Part shown: positions 13,389 to 26,300 of the stretch, piece by piece
Layout of the letters: each line of letters starts with the position of its first letter
How positions within the stretch are numbered: the stretch's first letter is position 1
Assembly: GCA_021613535.1 (NCBI GenBank)
Contig: CP075495.1
Span: 14,198,001-14,262,000, forward strand
Length of the DNA stretch: 64,000 nucleotides
Direction of reading: 5' to 3'
Origin: Adineta vaga
Taxonomy: Eukaryota > Rotifera
The notes under the pieces: generated by a model
What the model was told of the DNA's origin: nothing
Databases searched by the model: none
Seen by the model: the letters and a program-made list of their open reading frames with translations, nothing else
Made by a program: the position numbers and the translations under genes

Positions 13389-13688
13389 TCTCAATATGAT
13401 TTATTAGAATTGAAGAGAAACTTCATTATTCCTATCTTATGCCATACATTACTGTGCGTCTACGTGAGAATTGAGTGTTTTCTTTTTTCCAGTTTATTGT
13501 TTGTTTTAGTACATATACACTAATACACTTTGTTGATGAACTCAGAAAAAAAACAATCATAGAAAAACGTGAACAATCTGGTTTCAAAGTACAACAAAGT
13601 TATTATATAAAAAAAAAAATCAAAATTCAGCTCAATCTCTATACAGAGATACGGTCTAGAAATAAGACGGTTGTATTAAGATTTATTG
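13389..13688 (+). repeat. Diverged direct repeat, copy B
   Basis: Counterpart of copy A at 11988-12143. The same ordered blocks are present, with extra sequence inserted after the TTCATTATTCCTAT block and before the final AAGACGGTTGT block. About 1.2 kb separates the copies. It partly overlaps a 92-codon ORF that looks non-coding. Confidence 0.7.
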
Positions 13689-13762
13689 AAAGCTTCCGAT
13701 GGAATCATTTTCTAAATAGAAAAATAAATAAATATTTCACATTTGATCAATAACAAAAAGTC

Positions 13763-16700
13763 TTAGTTTACCTTTTGATGTGCATCTAGAAAATTTTCTG
13801 CTGCTTTATCATAATTCCAATTATTTTCTTGTAAACATCTGTAGAACAAAGTCAGAAGAGTCTTGAATTATGACTTGTCAAAGTAGAACTTACAATTTTG
13901 AATATGCTATATTCATTCCTGATTCTTGTGAAAATTTCAGTACCATTTGATTTTCAATATCGCCATTAGAATTGGTTGGTTGAGATGTAGTAGACACTGT
14001 TGATGTTGGTGTTGGACGAGTCATACTCTGAATAAAGAATAAAAGAATTTATTTTTGTTTTGGTATATAAGTCTGAACTTTCTACATACCGAAATTTGAG
14101 CATCAGTTGCATTTGTTATCATGATATGATCAGCAATAATCAATACACTATGAAAGAAATTTTTTTTCTGAAATTAAAAGTCATAAATAGAAAATTTGTA
14201 TGCTTACCCAGCAGTTGTTTGTGCACAAGTAAATGTACGTTGAAAACATCGTACAGGACTATTAGCATTTTGATCGACTAATAAATGACATAGTCATAAA
14301 TAAGATTTTTATTCGAAAACGACACTTACCTTCTCGATACAGGCCACTCACTGTAAAAATAGCTCGATTATTCTACAAAACAGATTGAATTGTATTGTAA
14401 AAAGTAGAAAGAAACATTTTCATAACTTACTGCTGTTGAAATAACATCAACATGAAATGAATTTCCATCATGTTTTGTTAGTGGAAATTTCGTTCTTAGA
14501 AATTCCAATATTGTCGATTTTCCATGTCGTAATAACATCATTCGTCGTTTATCATCAAAAACTTTTTGTAAATTTCTTGATTCACTGATAAATGTACCAA
14601 ATTTAAATTGTCGCGTAGGAACAATCGAACCATCCACTGATGAAATACATAATGAAAACATACATAAATCATGATAACAAGCTTGTAATTCTTCTCGTCC
14701 ACGTGTATCGAATAATCGATAGTATTCATCGATAAATTTAGCAAGAAATCCTTGCATATCATGTGGAACACAATGTGGTACTGATGCTGGCAAAGTTATT
14801 GTTTCAATATCAGTTGCAAAACGAATCGTTGGTGGTAGATCAACATTATCCTTGGTTAGAAAAAGAAAAGACAAAAACATGAAGAAATTGTTTGAAAAGT
14901 TCAATGTTTAACTTACAATCCGTTTGAGTTGTGGTAATTTCTGACGTATAGTACTAGAATGTGAGGAGATGGACCAATTGAATAGATGCTTATTGTACAA
15001 TACAACTGAAAAGATAGACACACAAACAACAGCAGCAACAAATGATCGTCTCGCTTGGAATGCGACACTTACACACGTCTAAATCGAATGTTTTCGATTC
15101 TGAAATCATTCCATTCTCAATCAATTCTTCCTCACTGTTAGAAGATACTAATGAATCTTATTTTTTTCCTCTATGGTTAATGAGATCGTCTGTTACATTT
15201 TACAATCATTCACTTTCTCTGATTACAAATACAAAAAACTTCTTTTCTTTTTTGAATTGTCCAAATATTGTTGCCATTTAAGTGGTTTATATGAAGGGTA
15301 TTATTTTTTGTAATCGGATGTCTTTAATTAATATATTTTTTGTCATCAAAATAAATCCTATTTAAAATAGGAATAAAACTGATTTCATATAATGAATCAG
15401 CTGATCAACAGATCAGAATTTGAATGATAAATTTCTTAGTTGTTGTAATATTTCGACATCCGTTTTTATTTAGAGTGAGTAGGAGATGAGGAAAATCACT
15501 CTATTTATTCGCCGTTGATTGATTGTGAAGAAAATTTTATCGACGTACAAAAAACTTCATAATAATTACAATAAAATCAAGAAATTTTTCATATAATTAT
15601 CTTTTTTTCTCTCACTCCCATGAATTTTTGTTGTACAACACACTCTCACTTGGAATGTAACTAGACGATCTCAGTTTTTCGTAGTTTCATTTTTTTTGTT
15701 TTCATCTAATTCAGTGAAGTTGAATGAAAAATAGAGAATAAAATTCACTGAAAACATTCGATTTACGAACATGTAGATATGTTTTGTCTTTGTCTGTTGT
15801 GAATGTCTGTGGAAAAAAAAGATTCTTTAGATCTGACCTTATAATATCGTCCATTGAAGAAGTATTGCGTTTGTTACTTGATAAAGTTAATGGATTGTTT
15901 TTAATAAATAGATGATCAAGATGAGGTAATTGTTTAAGATTATCAAAATCATCAACATTTTTTAACTAAAAAATAAATTAATTTGAATAACTTTTCATTT
16001 TATAAAAAAAATATATAACCAACTTGATTTGAAGCAATACTAAGAAGTACAAGATCATTCAAACGAAGATTACGAAATTCATGTAAATTGACGATATTAT
16101 TTGAACCCAAATCAAGTTGACGTGTCTATGGTGGAAATAATTAGATATTGAAGAACAAAAGAATTAGAAATACAAACCATATGAAGATCTTTATTAACGA
16201 TATCGACGACTTCACGTATGAATGCATGTTTATTGAATTGAGGAAATATTCCGAGAGAACTTAGTTCTAAAAAGAAAATTCATATCAAATATCGAGAAAC
16301 AAAGGAATGATAATGTTCAATTTCTGTTTTTTCAAAAATTGACAGTTCTTACCTTCATCATCTGCTAAATTTGTTAAATCTAATTTGAAAATTTGTTGAT
16401 CAAACCGACGATTAATTAGATAATCCTAAAGAAATAATAATTGTAAACATATAACTACGTATTTTATTTTCAATTATCTACTTTAAAATGTGGTCGTATA
16501 TCTTCATCTAATGATGGTATAGGTGCAGGTACTCGACTAATAAGAATACGAAGCTATAAAAACAAAAGATATTCAATATTTTCTTCATTATTTAATTCTA
16601 TCACTATTTACTATATCTAAACCTTGAACTTCAACTTTTCCATTAGCACGTTTAATCATATCTGCGTCTTGTTGACTATTGACAAAGAAAATTCCAGCTT

Positions 16701-17185
16701 TGTGTTTTGAATCAATATGATACTAAATCAATAAATAATCTATTGAAATATTTCAATTATTGAATGGAATCGTCTTTTACATGATAAGGTAGAAATTGTC
16801 GTGGACAATGAGCTCGAAGAGCAGTAATAACACGTTCCTTGCCAATATTTCCAGCATCTTGAATTGTAATACGCCACCAACCTGTTTGATTATGTTGCGG
16901 ATGTCTCAATTGAGGAGTTGAACGAACTGGACGTCGATTTCCATTAGGTTTGCCCATACGTCCTCGCGATGAAAAATCATGAAAAGAATTGCCAATGGGT
17001 GCTAAATGGTGACCCATTGATTTCATTAATGTATCAACATCATCTCCGCCTGTTGGACGACGATCTGATTCAGGACGATAATTTCTTGGACCATTACGTT
17101 GATGAAATTTTGAATTATATCGAGATGCTGTTGGATCTGTATGATTTCGATTACGATACGTTGAAAAATTATTACGATTTGACAT
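13763..17185 (-). CDS. NXF1: NXF1/TAP nuclear RNA export factor
   Basis: NXF1 with NXT1 carries bulk mRNA through nuclear pores. Fourteen exons close to 605 residues (human 619): 16781-17185, 16612-16722, 16482-16553, 16353-16425, 16178-16266, 16024-16125, 15838-15965, 14917-14953, 14431-14850, 14330-14372, 14208-14277, 14090-14147, 13894-14027, 13763-13838. Domains in order: an Arg-rich N terminus; an RRM-like domain starting at TGWWRITIQDAG (about 101); LRRs (LDLGSNNIVNLHEFRNLRL, LPHLDHLFIKNNPL); an NTF2-like domain (about 340-536, with FIDEYYRLFD and NSFHVDVIST); and a C-terminal UBA (CLQENNWNYDKAAENFL, about 560-605). All domains of the family are present. The intron between exons 7 and 8 is 884 nt while most others are around 50-60 nt, and exon 8 is only 37 nt. 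The gene is divergent from the RNF4-like gene across 535 bp. Confidence 0.95.
14954..15837 (-). promoter_or_regulatory. Long NXF1 intron, candidate retained (cassette) intron
   Basis: This 884-nt intron is by far the longest in the gene. It falls just after the LRR region and just before a 37-nt exon. In human NXF1 the intron at this part of the protein (intron 10) is retained in a functional alternative mRNA through a constitutive transport element. If this one were retained, the frame would run 41 codons past Arg327 and stop at TGA 15711-15713, giving a 368-residue protein without the NTF2-like and UBA domains. Retention here is inferred, not shown. Confidence 0.45.
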
Positions 17186-17720
17186 ATTCTATTTAATAAT
17201 CTAAAATGATTGTATTAACAATGGGATTTTTTCGATTCACAATGATTACAACATTCATGTCTCGTCTCATTTCTTCTTACTCAATTTTAAAATTAGATAA
17301 TGTATGTAAGAAAGAGAAAGAGAAGGGAATATGAAAGAGTCATATTCATTCATTTTATCCACATGACGCATAGCCAATCATATTCAATTTCTTTTTTCTC
17401 TTATTTTTTTTTTGTATAGTCATATCGATCTCATTTTTTTAATGTTATTTTATTAAACAAATAAAGTTTGTTTTTTTATTTTTGCATGAAAAATTATTTT
17501 ATGATAATAATCATGTTATTCAGTGACATCTACTTGACTTCTTCCTTATTGTCACATGGATATTGACCATTCAAGAAAGATAATACATAGAAATTGAATT
17601 CTTATTCGTTCATTTATTGATTATCATCGTCGCCGTCTTCGTTTCGTTTCGTTCATTGATAGTCGTTTAGATTATTTTTATTCATGTTATTTGAGATAAC
17701 AATGCAATAATTCAAAAGCA
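17186..17720. promoter_or_regulatory. Shared divergent 5' region of NXF1 and the RNF4-like gene
   Basis: The 535 bp between two divergent start codons must hold both promoters. An AG acceptor (minus strand, plus bases 17201-17202) lies 15 nt before the NXF1 ATG behind a T-rich tract. No TATA box is clear among the many AT runs. Confidence 0.45.
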
Positions 17721-18576
17721 ATGAAACGACAATTCAATTCGTCATCACCACCTTCGTCACCGTTTTCCAATTCACAAATTTCGGATGAACTTGAACCTGT
17801 ACCAAAACGACCTCGTATTTTTGTTTCTTCACCAACACCACCGCCAGATCCTATCGACGATGACAACGAAGAAGAAGAAGAAATTATTGTTGATGAACCT
17901 ATTATTCCGTCTGTAAATATTACCGAAGAGAAGTGAGAACATGTTCTATGAATAAAAAAACACACACAAGTTCTAAATTTTTTAATATTTCAGTTTAAAT
18001 GAAGAACAAGATGATGACAACGATATTATTGAAATTGAACAACAATATGATAATGGAGTTATTATTGTTTCGGATTCTGATACAGACGATGATCTAGGAA
18101 TTGATGTTACGGACGATATTATTCCATCGATATCTTCTTTAATTAATGAATCTATAGCGTCGCCTACTAGTACTGATGTTGAAATTGTTCATGAAGAAGT
18201 AGCTTTAATGGACGATGATGACGAAGAAGAACAGCAGCAGCAGCAAGAAATGGCTGATCAGGAATCTCTTGATATTATATCAGATGATAATGAGAATAAT
18301 GAATTAATCGATTTGACAGATGACGAACCACCTTCTATTATTTCTTCTTCCGTTTTACTTGAACGTAAATTATCAACTGATGTTCAACAATGTCCCATTT
18401 GTCTCGAAACACTATCACATTTACAACGCACAGGTATTTATTTAATAATCACTCCATGTCGTCATGTCATGTGTACATTATGCAGTCGGCAATTATTGGC
18501 AACTTCATCGCGATGTCCTCTATGTCGAGAAAATGTCACTTCAACAACATTATTGCCATACTGTATTCTTACCTGA
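17721..18576 (+). CDS. RNF4-like SUMO-targeted RING E3 ubiquitin ligase
   Basis: Two exons, 17721-17932 and 17994-18576, join in phase 2 to 264 residues. RNF4-type ligases bind poly-SUMO chains and ubiquitinate SUMOylated nuclear proteins. The N terminus is Ser/Pro-rich with a KRPR basic patch. The middle is very acidic and carries several hydrophobic SUMO-interaction-like motifs: DIIEIE, VIIVSDSDTDDD, LDIISDDNE and LIDLTDDE. The C terminus is a C3HC4 RING (QCPICLETLSHLQ, CRHVMC, LCSRQL, RCPLCREN), at the same place as in RNF4. The layout of tandem acidic SIMs followed by a terminal RING is what supports STUbL over a generic RING protein. A fully conserved RNF4 C-terminal tail is not seen, so orthology is probable rather than certain. 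Confidence 0.8.
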
Positions 18577-20358
18577 AATATCTATTCAACAAAATGAAAA
18601 TTTATCTCTGTGTTTATATGTGTTATTGTATATATGTACGTTTTGTTTTGATCTCTCTTTCATACATTAACTGTGTTATTTGTCTCTCTAGAATAGCTAC
18701 GCTTAAAGAATGAAATGTTTTTTTGTCGTCATATTTCTTTTTTTTAATAACAGAGATCAGTCGAATGAACTTCTATTTATTTCTGCTTTGTCTTTTTTCG
18801 CTTTTCTAGATGATCCATACAATATTTTGAGTATTGCAACATAATTAGAATGAAACATATCCGTAGTAACAAATGAAAACTAAAATAATATCATATTTAC
18901 ATATTAAGATCAAGATAATTGCATAGGACTAATTCTTTTTTTTCTATTTAAATACATTTCTATCACAAATTCTTGAAATAGATAATAGATTCCTATCGAT
19001 AATCTACTCATTGGTGATAAAATATTCACAATGTAGACAAGTCTTGTATCATTTTATTCTAAGATAATAACCAAACACAGGAGTGAAAATAATAGATCGA
19101 TGTCTGGTTAGTTTTGAATTACTTTTTATTAGGAAAATTCAGTAAGCATTGTAATCGCAAGAAATTGATTTATGCTTATGTGGATTACATTTTGTTCGAT
19201 ATATGTACCCTAACGTTCATTTATCGTTGTTCATTAAAAGTTTAACTATGAATAACAACAAAGTCCATGAATGTATTGACTAAACAACCATCACATAAAT
19301 ATAAGCAAATTATTGTTTATCACCTCGACATTATATAAAAGTACATGATATAAATTTATTAGTTGATTTTTCACATTACCATCAACATTCTCATCATATC
19401 GAAAATCATCGTAATTCAATAATATAAACAATATTTAAACAATATTTATGAGATGTTTCATGAGAAGAATCTATTAAACTATTATTTCATCGGATAACGA
19501 TGACTCTGATACCATTGCCTAGAATATTTATAAATCTTGACGGTATGTCGATTATTTGTTCTCTTCTCATCGTCTTACTATTCTCACTACTTTCTGGACT
19601 TGTTTCTTCCAGTAACAGTATCACTTTTTTAAAATTAAATGTCAAACAAAAATTATTGTAAAATTTAACAATTTGCACAAGAATATTTTGAACAAAGTTG
19701 AAGATTGTCAGTCAAAGTATATGAGAAAGTTGACGACTGAAAACAATGTTTATTCATCGTTACTAGGAGATCGTTATTGTTTGGTCTTCGTCAGATACTT
19801 AAGAGGAACACAATGATTCAAATGATATCGAAGCGCTAGAAGATCAGTATCATCCATATTGTTTTCTCACTTGGAGCAGAAAAAAAAATGTACTCCCATA
19901 TTTGCTAGAAGACTGTTTTTGTTGTTTGCACCGTTTTAGTACATATAATCTTTTATGGAATATTCACGATCGTTCGTCACTATTATAAAGAAGAAGAAAA
20001 AGCGAAGGATCCTGACAATTATTGACGTTCTTGATCTTCCGTTTCTGTCTTACATGGTATTATATGATATCAATGGAAAATATTTTGTGGCTTTTTGGAA
20101 AGAGAGTGATTATTGTGTTCTATTCTTATTGTTTTCCAGGAATAGACTTTTTTTGGTGAAGATAATTTCTCTCCTATTTTTCTCTCATCCTGTCGATATC
20201 GATAGTATATTACTATTTGTTATATACGTTTCTTGATCATTTCTAACACGCAACTCAGTGCGTTTCATCTTTGTGTGTTAACGACGACGACAAAAATTAC
20301 TATTGATTGACTTCAATAATCTGATTTTTATCGAATATTATTCAAAAAAATATAGATA
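18577..20358. other. Intergenic stretch upstream of myosin
   Basis: AT-rich, with only short ORFs lacking motifs or exon partners. It must contain the myosin promoter. Its end carries an AG acceptor at 20354-20355, four bases before the myosin ATG. Confidence 0.5.
20354..20355 (+). promoter_or_regulatory. Candidate spliced-leader acceptor, myosin
   Basis: An AG at the end of an A/T-rich run stands directly before ATAATG. No donor pairs with it upstream in an evident 5' exon. Similar unpaired acceptors precede the starts of the Rho (49892-49893), SAR1 (56385-56386), SNRNP48 (54959-54960), Staufen (52616-52617) and VIRMA (30486-30487) genes. Confidence 0.5.
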
Positions 20359-23300
20359 ATGTCTCAAACATATGATCATAATGATCCGGAAGTGGTCGAT
20401 GCGATGAAATATTTGATTCTTCCACCCGAAGAAAAAATTAAACTTCAAGCTCAACCTTTCGATGGTAAGAAAGCAGTTTGGGTACCAGATCCGAAAGAAT
20501 CTTATGTTGCTGGTGAAATTGTCAGCACAAAAGGTGATGATGTTACACTCAAGACCGGCAAAGGAGAGGTATGTATTTCTATTCAATATTGATTTAATGA
20601 TCAATTTCGATTTGATTGTTTTCAAGACTGTTACAGTTAAAAAAGATAATGTTCAACAAATGAATCCACCGAAATATTCATGCACGGACGATATGGCTGA
20701 TTTAACTCATTTAAATGATGGTTCAGTCTTAGCCAATTTACGTGATCGTTATGCACGTTGGCTTATCTATGTATGTTTAATTTTAGAATTTGAATTATTT
20801 TCAATGAAAATTTTCTAGACTTATTCGGGTCTTTTTTGTGTCGTCATTAATCCATACAAACGTTTACCAATTTATACAATGAAGGTAGTTCTCATGTATC
20901 GTGGTAGGAAACGTACTGAAGTTGCACCACATCTGTATGCCATTGCTGACAATGCCTATTCGAATATGCTTCGTGGTGAGTATTATACTGTAAACAATGA
21001 TGTTTATTAAGAAAGCAATTGTTCGAACGTTAAAGATCACCTGATAATGATACACGTCATAGGGAGAAAAAGGACATATCCTTGAATATGCTTCGTTGAT
21101 GGAATGTCACGAAAGGCGTATCCACGTCTGGATCAACATCGACATATGAAGAAAGAGTGAGCAAATGTAATCTAATATGGGTATATGAAAGGGAAAAGAC
21201 ATTTGTTAGATGCTTGTTATCACCTACGTAGATGCACACTGAGAAAACCGACATTCGACGTCAATCAACAGATGCAACTTGTTTGTTGTGATTAGATCAA
21301 GAGCTAAGAAAAGATTATTTTCATGAAATAGCATATGTCATACTGCTGCGAGAAGAAATTAGTCGAGAATTAACGACTTTCTAACGAGAAACACAATTCA
21401 ATTCTCATACAAATAGTTATTCCATCTGTAACTTAATTTGTAAATTGACATATACAATAGATTTCATCATTTAATATATTATATTGGATTAGACTTCATC
21501 AATGATAAACGTTAATAAACGAAATCTCGTCTTTAGATATATTTGTTAATTATTGATATTATGATATCATCCTAGATCCTCAAGCATTTATTTGTACAAG
21601 TGATTCTAGTTACACGACATGATAAAATACAGAGATTATATTGACAGACGCCACTTATTTGAAAATAAGTATATTGAATCAGAATAAATGAACTTTACAG
21701 AAAAGAAAAAAAATTCACAACAGGATATACGATCATCTGACCAATACAGAGTTTTGACATACACATTTTTAACAAGTGTCTATGAACATCTTGCTCATCA
21801 ATCTCATTTTTGCTATTGAAAATTGCTACAAAATAAACTGAAATTTAAAAGAAACATGTATAAAATAAATGTCTTGGGATTTTTTAAAAATTGAATATTT
21901 TCGTTGAATTTCCTCATATTAAGTAACAATATCGATGAATATGCTGTTAAACTTATTGTATTGATATGTCATATAGATCGTGAAAATCAATCGATGTTGA
22001 TTACTGGTGAATCTGGTGCTGGTAAAACAGAAAATACGAAGAAGGTCATTCAATATTTTGCTTTGGTCGCTGCTGCTGGTGTGAAAAAGGAAGATACTGG
22101 CAAAGTAATTTTTTTCAAAACTATAATATCATTTACAAATATATTTCTAAATAGAAAACAATGACACTTGAAGATCAAATTATTTCAGCTAGTAAGTTTC
22201 TATCTCGTTGTTGCCTTTGAATAAATTGATATTCATCAATATCTTTGTCTTAATTAGATCCGGTATTGGAAGCTTATGGTAATGCAAAGACAACCCGTAA
22301 TAACAATTCTTCACGATTCGTAAGTTCAAGTTTTTGTTTTGTTTTGGTTTTGCAAGATAGTCTATAAAAACATCTACTTTTTTTCTTTCTTTTTATTTGA
22401 TTTGTACGTGTATATATTCGTAGGGTAAATTTATTCGAATTCATTTCGGTCCAAGTGGTAAAATTGCTGGTGCTGATATTGAAGTATATCTTCTTGAAAA
22501 ATCTCGTGTCATCTTTCAGGTATAGCAATTCATTTTTTATTCTTATTTTAATTATTTTCTTTATTTCTTCTATTTATAGCAACCGGGTATGTTTAAAGTT
22601 TGTATGATTGGAAAATATTTCAATATCATTTTTGTTTTAAGCTGAACGTAATTATCATATCTTTTATCAATTATGTTCAAATGGAATACCTGAAAATCAT
22701 AGTATGTTTCTTTACTATTCAATTTCTGAACAGTATTAAATATCATACTTTATTTTCTAGAAATGTGTCTTATTTCAAATGATCCATCGAAATATCAATT
22801 TGTAGCACAAGGTATGCTCACAATCGATGGTGTTGATGATGATGAAGAAATGCGTCTTACCGACGAAGCTTTTGATATTCTTGGTTTTACTCAAGTTTGT
22901 ATATTATATTCATTATAAAGTAAGAAAAAATCATTTTATTTCGAAATATTCTAGGAAGAAAAACATAGTATGTATAAATGCACAGCTGCCATCATGCATT
23001 TCGGTAATTCACAATGGAAACAACGACCTCGAGAAGAACAAGCTGAAGCTGACGGCACAGAAGATTGTGAAAAAGTAGCACATTTACTTGAAGTTGATGC
23101 AGCTGACCTTATCAAAGGCTTACTCAAGCCTCGTATCAAGGTTCAAAAATTCAATTTCTTCTCTATTAAATTATTAAAATGTTCCACATTTTATTCAGGT
23201 CGGTAATGAATATGTTAACAAAGGTCAAAATAAAGATCAAGTTATTAACTCAATTGGTGCTCTTTCAAAATCGGTAAAAGAAAATGAATTATTGAAAGAG

Positions 23301-26300
23301 ACATAGGAATTTGACTTTCTTATTTTAGATCTATCATCGAATGTTTTGTTGGTTGGTCGAGCGTGTTAACGTAACACTTGATGTTAAAGCTAAACGACAA
23401 TACTTTATCGGTGTTCTTGATATTGCTGGTTTCGAAATCTTTGAAGTAAGTTTTTGACTGTTATTGAAAACAATCTTCTATTTTAACGTATATATTTCAT
23501 AGTACAATGGTTTTGAACAATTATGTATTAATTATACAAATGAACGTCTTCAACAATTCTTCAATCATCATATGTTCGTCTTAGAACAAGAAGAATATAA
23601 ACGAGAAGGTATTCAATGGACATTTATTGATTTTGGTATGGATTTACAAGCTTGTATTGATTTGATTGAAAAGGTATTTTATATATTCATTGCTCATACT
23701 TCATTTGTAATCATTATATTTTCTCTATTAGCCTATGGGTATTCTTTCAATCTTGGAAGAAGAATGTATCGTACCCAAAGCTACCGATAAAACATTTGTT
23801 GAAAAACTTTACAATAATCATTTGGGTAAACATCCACAATTTGGTAAACCAAAACCATCAAAAGGTAAAGCTGAAGCACATTTTGAAATTCATCATTATG
23901 CTGGTTCGGTCCCATATACCGCTACGGGATGGCTCGAAAAGAACAAGGATCCTATCAATACTACTGTGTATGTATATGAACTAGAGATCAGACTTGTCGA
24001 CATGATGTCTTTGTTATAGTGCTACTCTTTTTGCTAAATCGAAAAATGCTATGTTAGCTCATCTCTATGCTGATGTTATTGAAGAAGAAGGAGCTGGTAA
24101 AGCTGGTGCTAAGAAGAAAGGTGGTAGTATGCAAACAATTTCTGCTACTCATCGTGTAAGTTTCACATTTGATTCGATTTTGTTTCTATCGAATAAACTT
24201 TCTATCTATAGGAATCACTTAATAAATTAATGGCAAACTTGAAACAAACACATCCACATTTTGTTCGTTGTATTATTCCGAATGAAATTAAAACTGGAGG
24301 TGTTCTTGATTCACATTTGGTTATGCATCAACTTACTTGCAATGGTGTACTTGAAGGTATTCGTATTTGTCGTAAAGGTTTTCCAAATCGAATTATCTAT
24401 GCGGAATTTAAACAACGTTATTCAATTTTGGCACCTAATGCTATACCAAAAGGATTTGTTGATGCAAAGAAAGCAACAGATAATATTCTTAAAGACGTCG
24501 CTTTATCCGAAGAATTATATCGATTAGGTACAACAAAAGTCTTCTTCAAGGCAGGAACTTTGGGTCATCTTGAAGATTTACGTGATCAAGCTCTATCGAG
24601 AATTATTGCTACTTTACAAGGACAAATTCGTGGTTATATTATGAAGAGAGAATACAAGAGAATGTTAGAACAACGTTTGGCTTTATCTGTTTTACAACGT
24701 AATATTCGTAAATATTTGTCACTTCGTAATTGGTCATGGTGGAAATTATATACCAAAGTTAAGCCTCTCTTATCTGTTGCTCGACAAGAAGATGAATTGA
24801 AAAAACTTGAAGATGAATTCAAAGCACTTAAAGAAACATTTGAAAAAGAAGAAAAATTACGTAAAGAAGTTGAAGAAAATAATTCAAAACTTATTCGAGG
24901 TAAATATTGAAAAAAAAATAGCTTGAGAAAATTTGTATGAAAATAATCGTTTTTTTCTAGAGAAAAATGAAATTTATTTACAATTGGAATCTCAACGAAC
25001 AAATATGGGAGAAGCAGAAGAACGTTTAACTCGTTTCGGTAAAATAGTTTTTTCTTACTAATCTTTATTCATTTTATTATCATATATTTCTAAATAGCAA
25101 CACAAAAAGCGGATCTTGAACAACAAATAAAAGAGATGTCTGATCGAATTGGTGAAGAAGAATCAAATACACAAGAATTGAATAAGAAGAAAAAGAAATT
25201 AGAACAGGATATTGATGGTCTTAAGAAAGATATTGATGATATTCGTTTAAGTCTTCAAAAATCTGAAAATGAATGTAAAACACGTGATAATCAAATCCGT
25301 ATGTTACAAGATGAAATGGCACAACAAGATGAAAGTATTGCTAAATTAACACGTGAACGTAAACGTCTCGAAGAACAAAATACAAAAACAACTGAAGAAT
25401 TACAAGCTGAAGAAGATAAAGTTAATCATTTAAATAAATTGAAAACCAAACTCGAACAAACACTTGATGAACTTGAAGGAAATTTAGAACGAGAGAAAAA
25501 AGGTCGTGCTGATTTAGATAAAGTTAAACGTAAAGTTGAAGGTGATCTTAAAACAGTACAAAGTAATCTTGAAGAAGTTGAACGATCAAAACGGGAACTT
25601 GAAGATAATCTTAAACGAAAAGATCAAGAAATTCAACAAATGAATGGTCGTCTCGAAACGGAACAAGGACAAGCAACAAGTCTTGGAAAGAAAATTAAAG
25701 AATCACAAGCACGTATTGAAGAAGTTGAAGAAGAATTAGAAAGTGAACGTCAAGCACGTGCAAAAATTGAAAAACAACGAGCTGATTTAGCACGTGAAAT
25801 TGATGAAATGCGTGATCGATTAGATGATGCTGGTGGTGCAACATCATCTCAAGTTGAAATGAATAAGAAACGAGAAGGTGAATTAGCTAAACTTCGTCGT
25901 GATTTAGAAGAAGCTAATCTTCAACATGAAGCCACAGCTGCACAACTTCGTAAGAAACATCAAGATGCTGTTAGTGGTACGTTAACTTTCATTTCTTTGA
26001 CATAGAATCAAATATTATTACTCTCTTTCGATAGAAATGGGCGAACAAATTGATCAGCTTCAAAAAATAAAAAATAAATTAGAAAAAGATAAACTTTCAG
26101 TTAAATCTGAATTAGATGATTTACGATCACAAATTGAACATATACAAAAAGGTAAAGGTGCTGCTGAAAAATTATCCAAACAACTTGAACAACAATTGAA
26201 TGACATGCATATCAAACTTGAAGAACAAGCTAAACAAGTTCATGATTTTACTCAACAAAAATCGAAATTAGTCAATGAAAATTCAGAATTACAAAGACAA

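Larger units (their letters stand above)
9796..13762. other. Gene-poor 4-kb stretch
   Basis: Mostly AT-rich, purine-biased simple sequence near the zinc-finger gene start, including a short TA/GATA run at 10263-10290. It contains two diverged copies of one segment (11988-12143 and 13389-13688) and a probable coding remnant at 12551-12741, listed separately. No intact gene was found on either strand. Confidence 0.6.

Noticed and set aside
13475-13753. 92-codon plus-strand ORF
   Set aside because: Overlaps the diverged repeat copy B and reads as Lys/Phe/Tyr-rich AT-bias sequence. Copy A does not preserve the frame.
17687-17965. Antisense ORF of 92 codons opposite the RNF4-like exon 1
   Set aside because: Ser/Gly shadow of the coding strand, without splice or motif support.
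21080-21090. ATATCCTT, the U12-type donor consensus, inside myosin intron 3
   Set aside because: It lies in mid-intron, and the intron itself is bounded by a normal GT-AG pair that keeps the frame. No coding exon starts or ends there.
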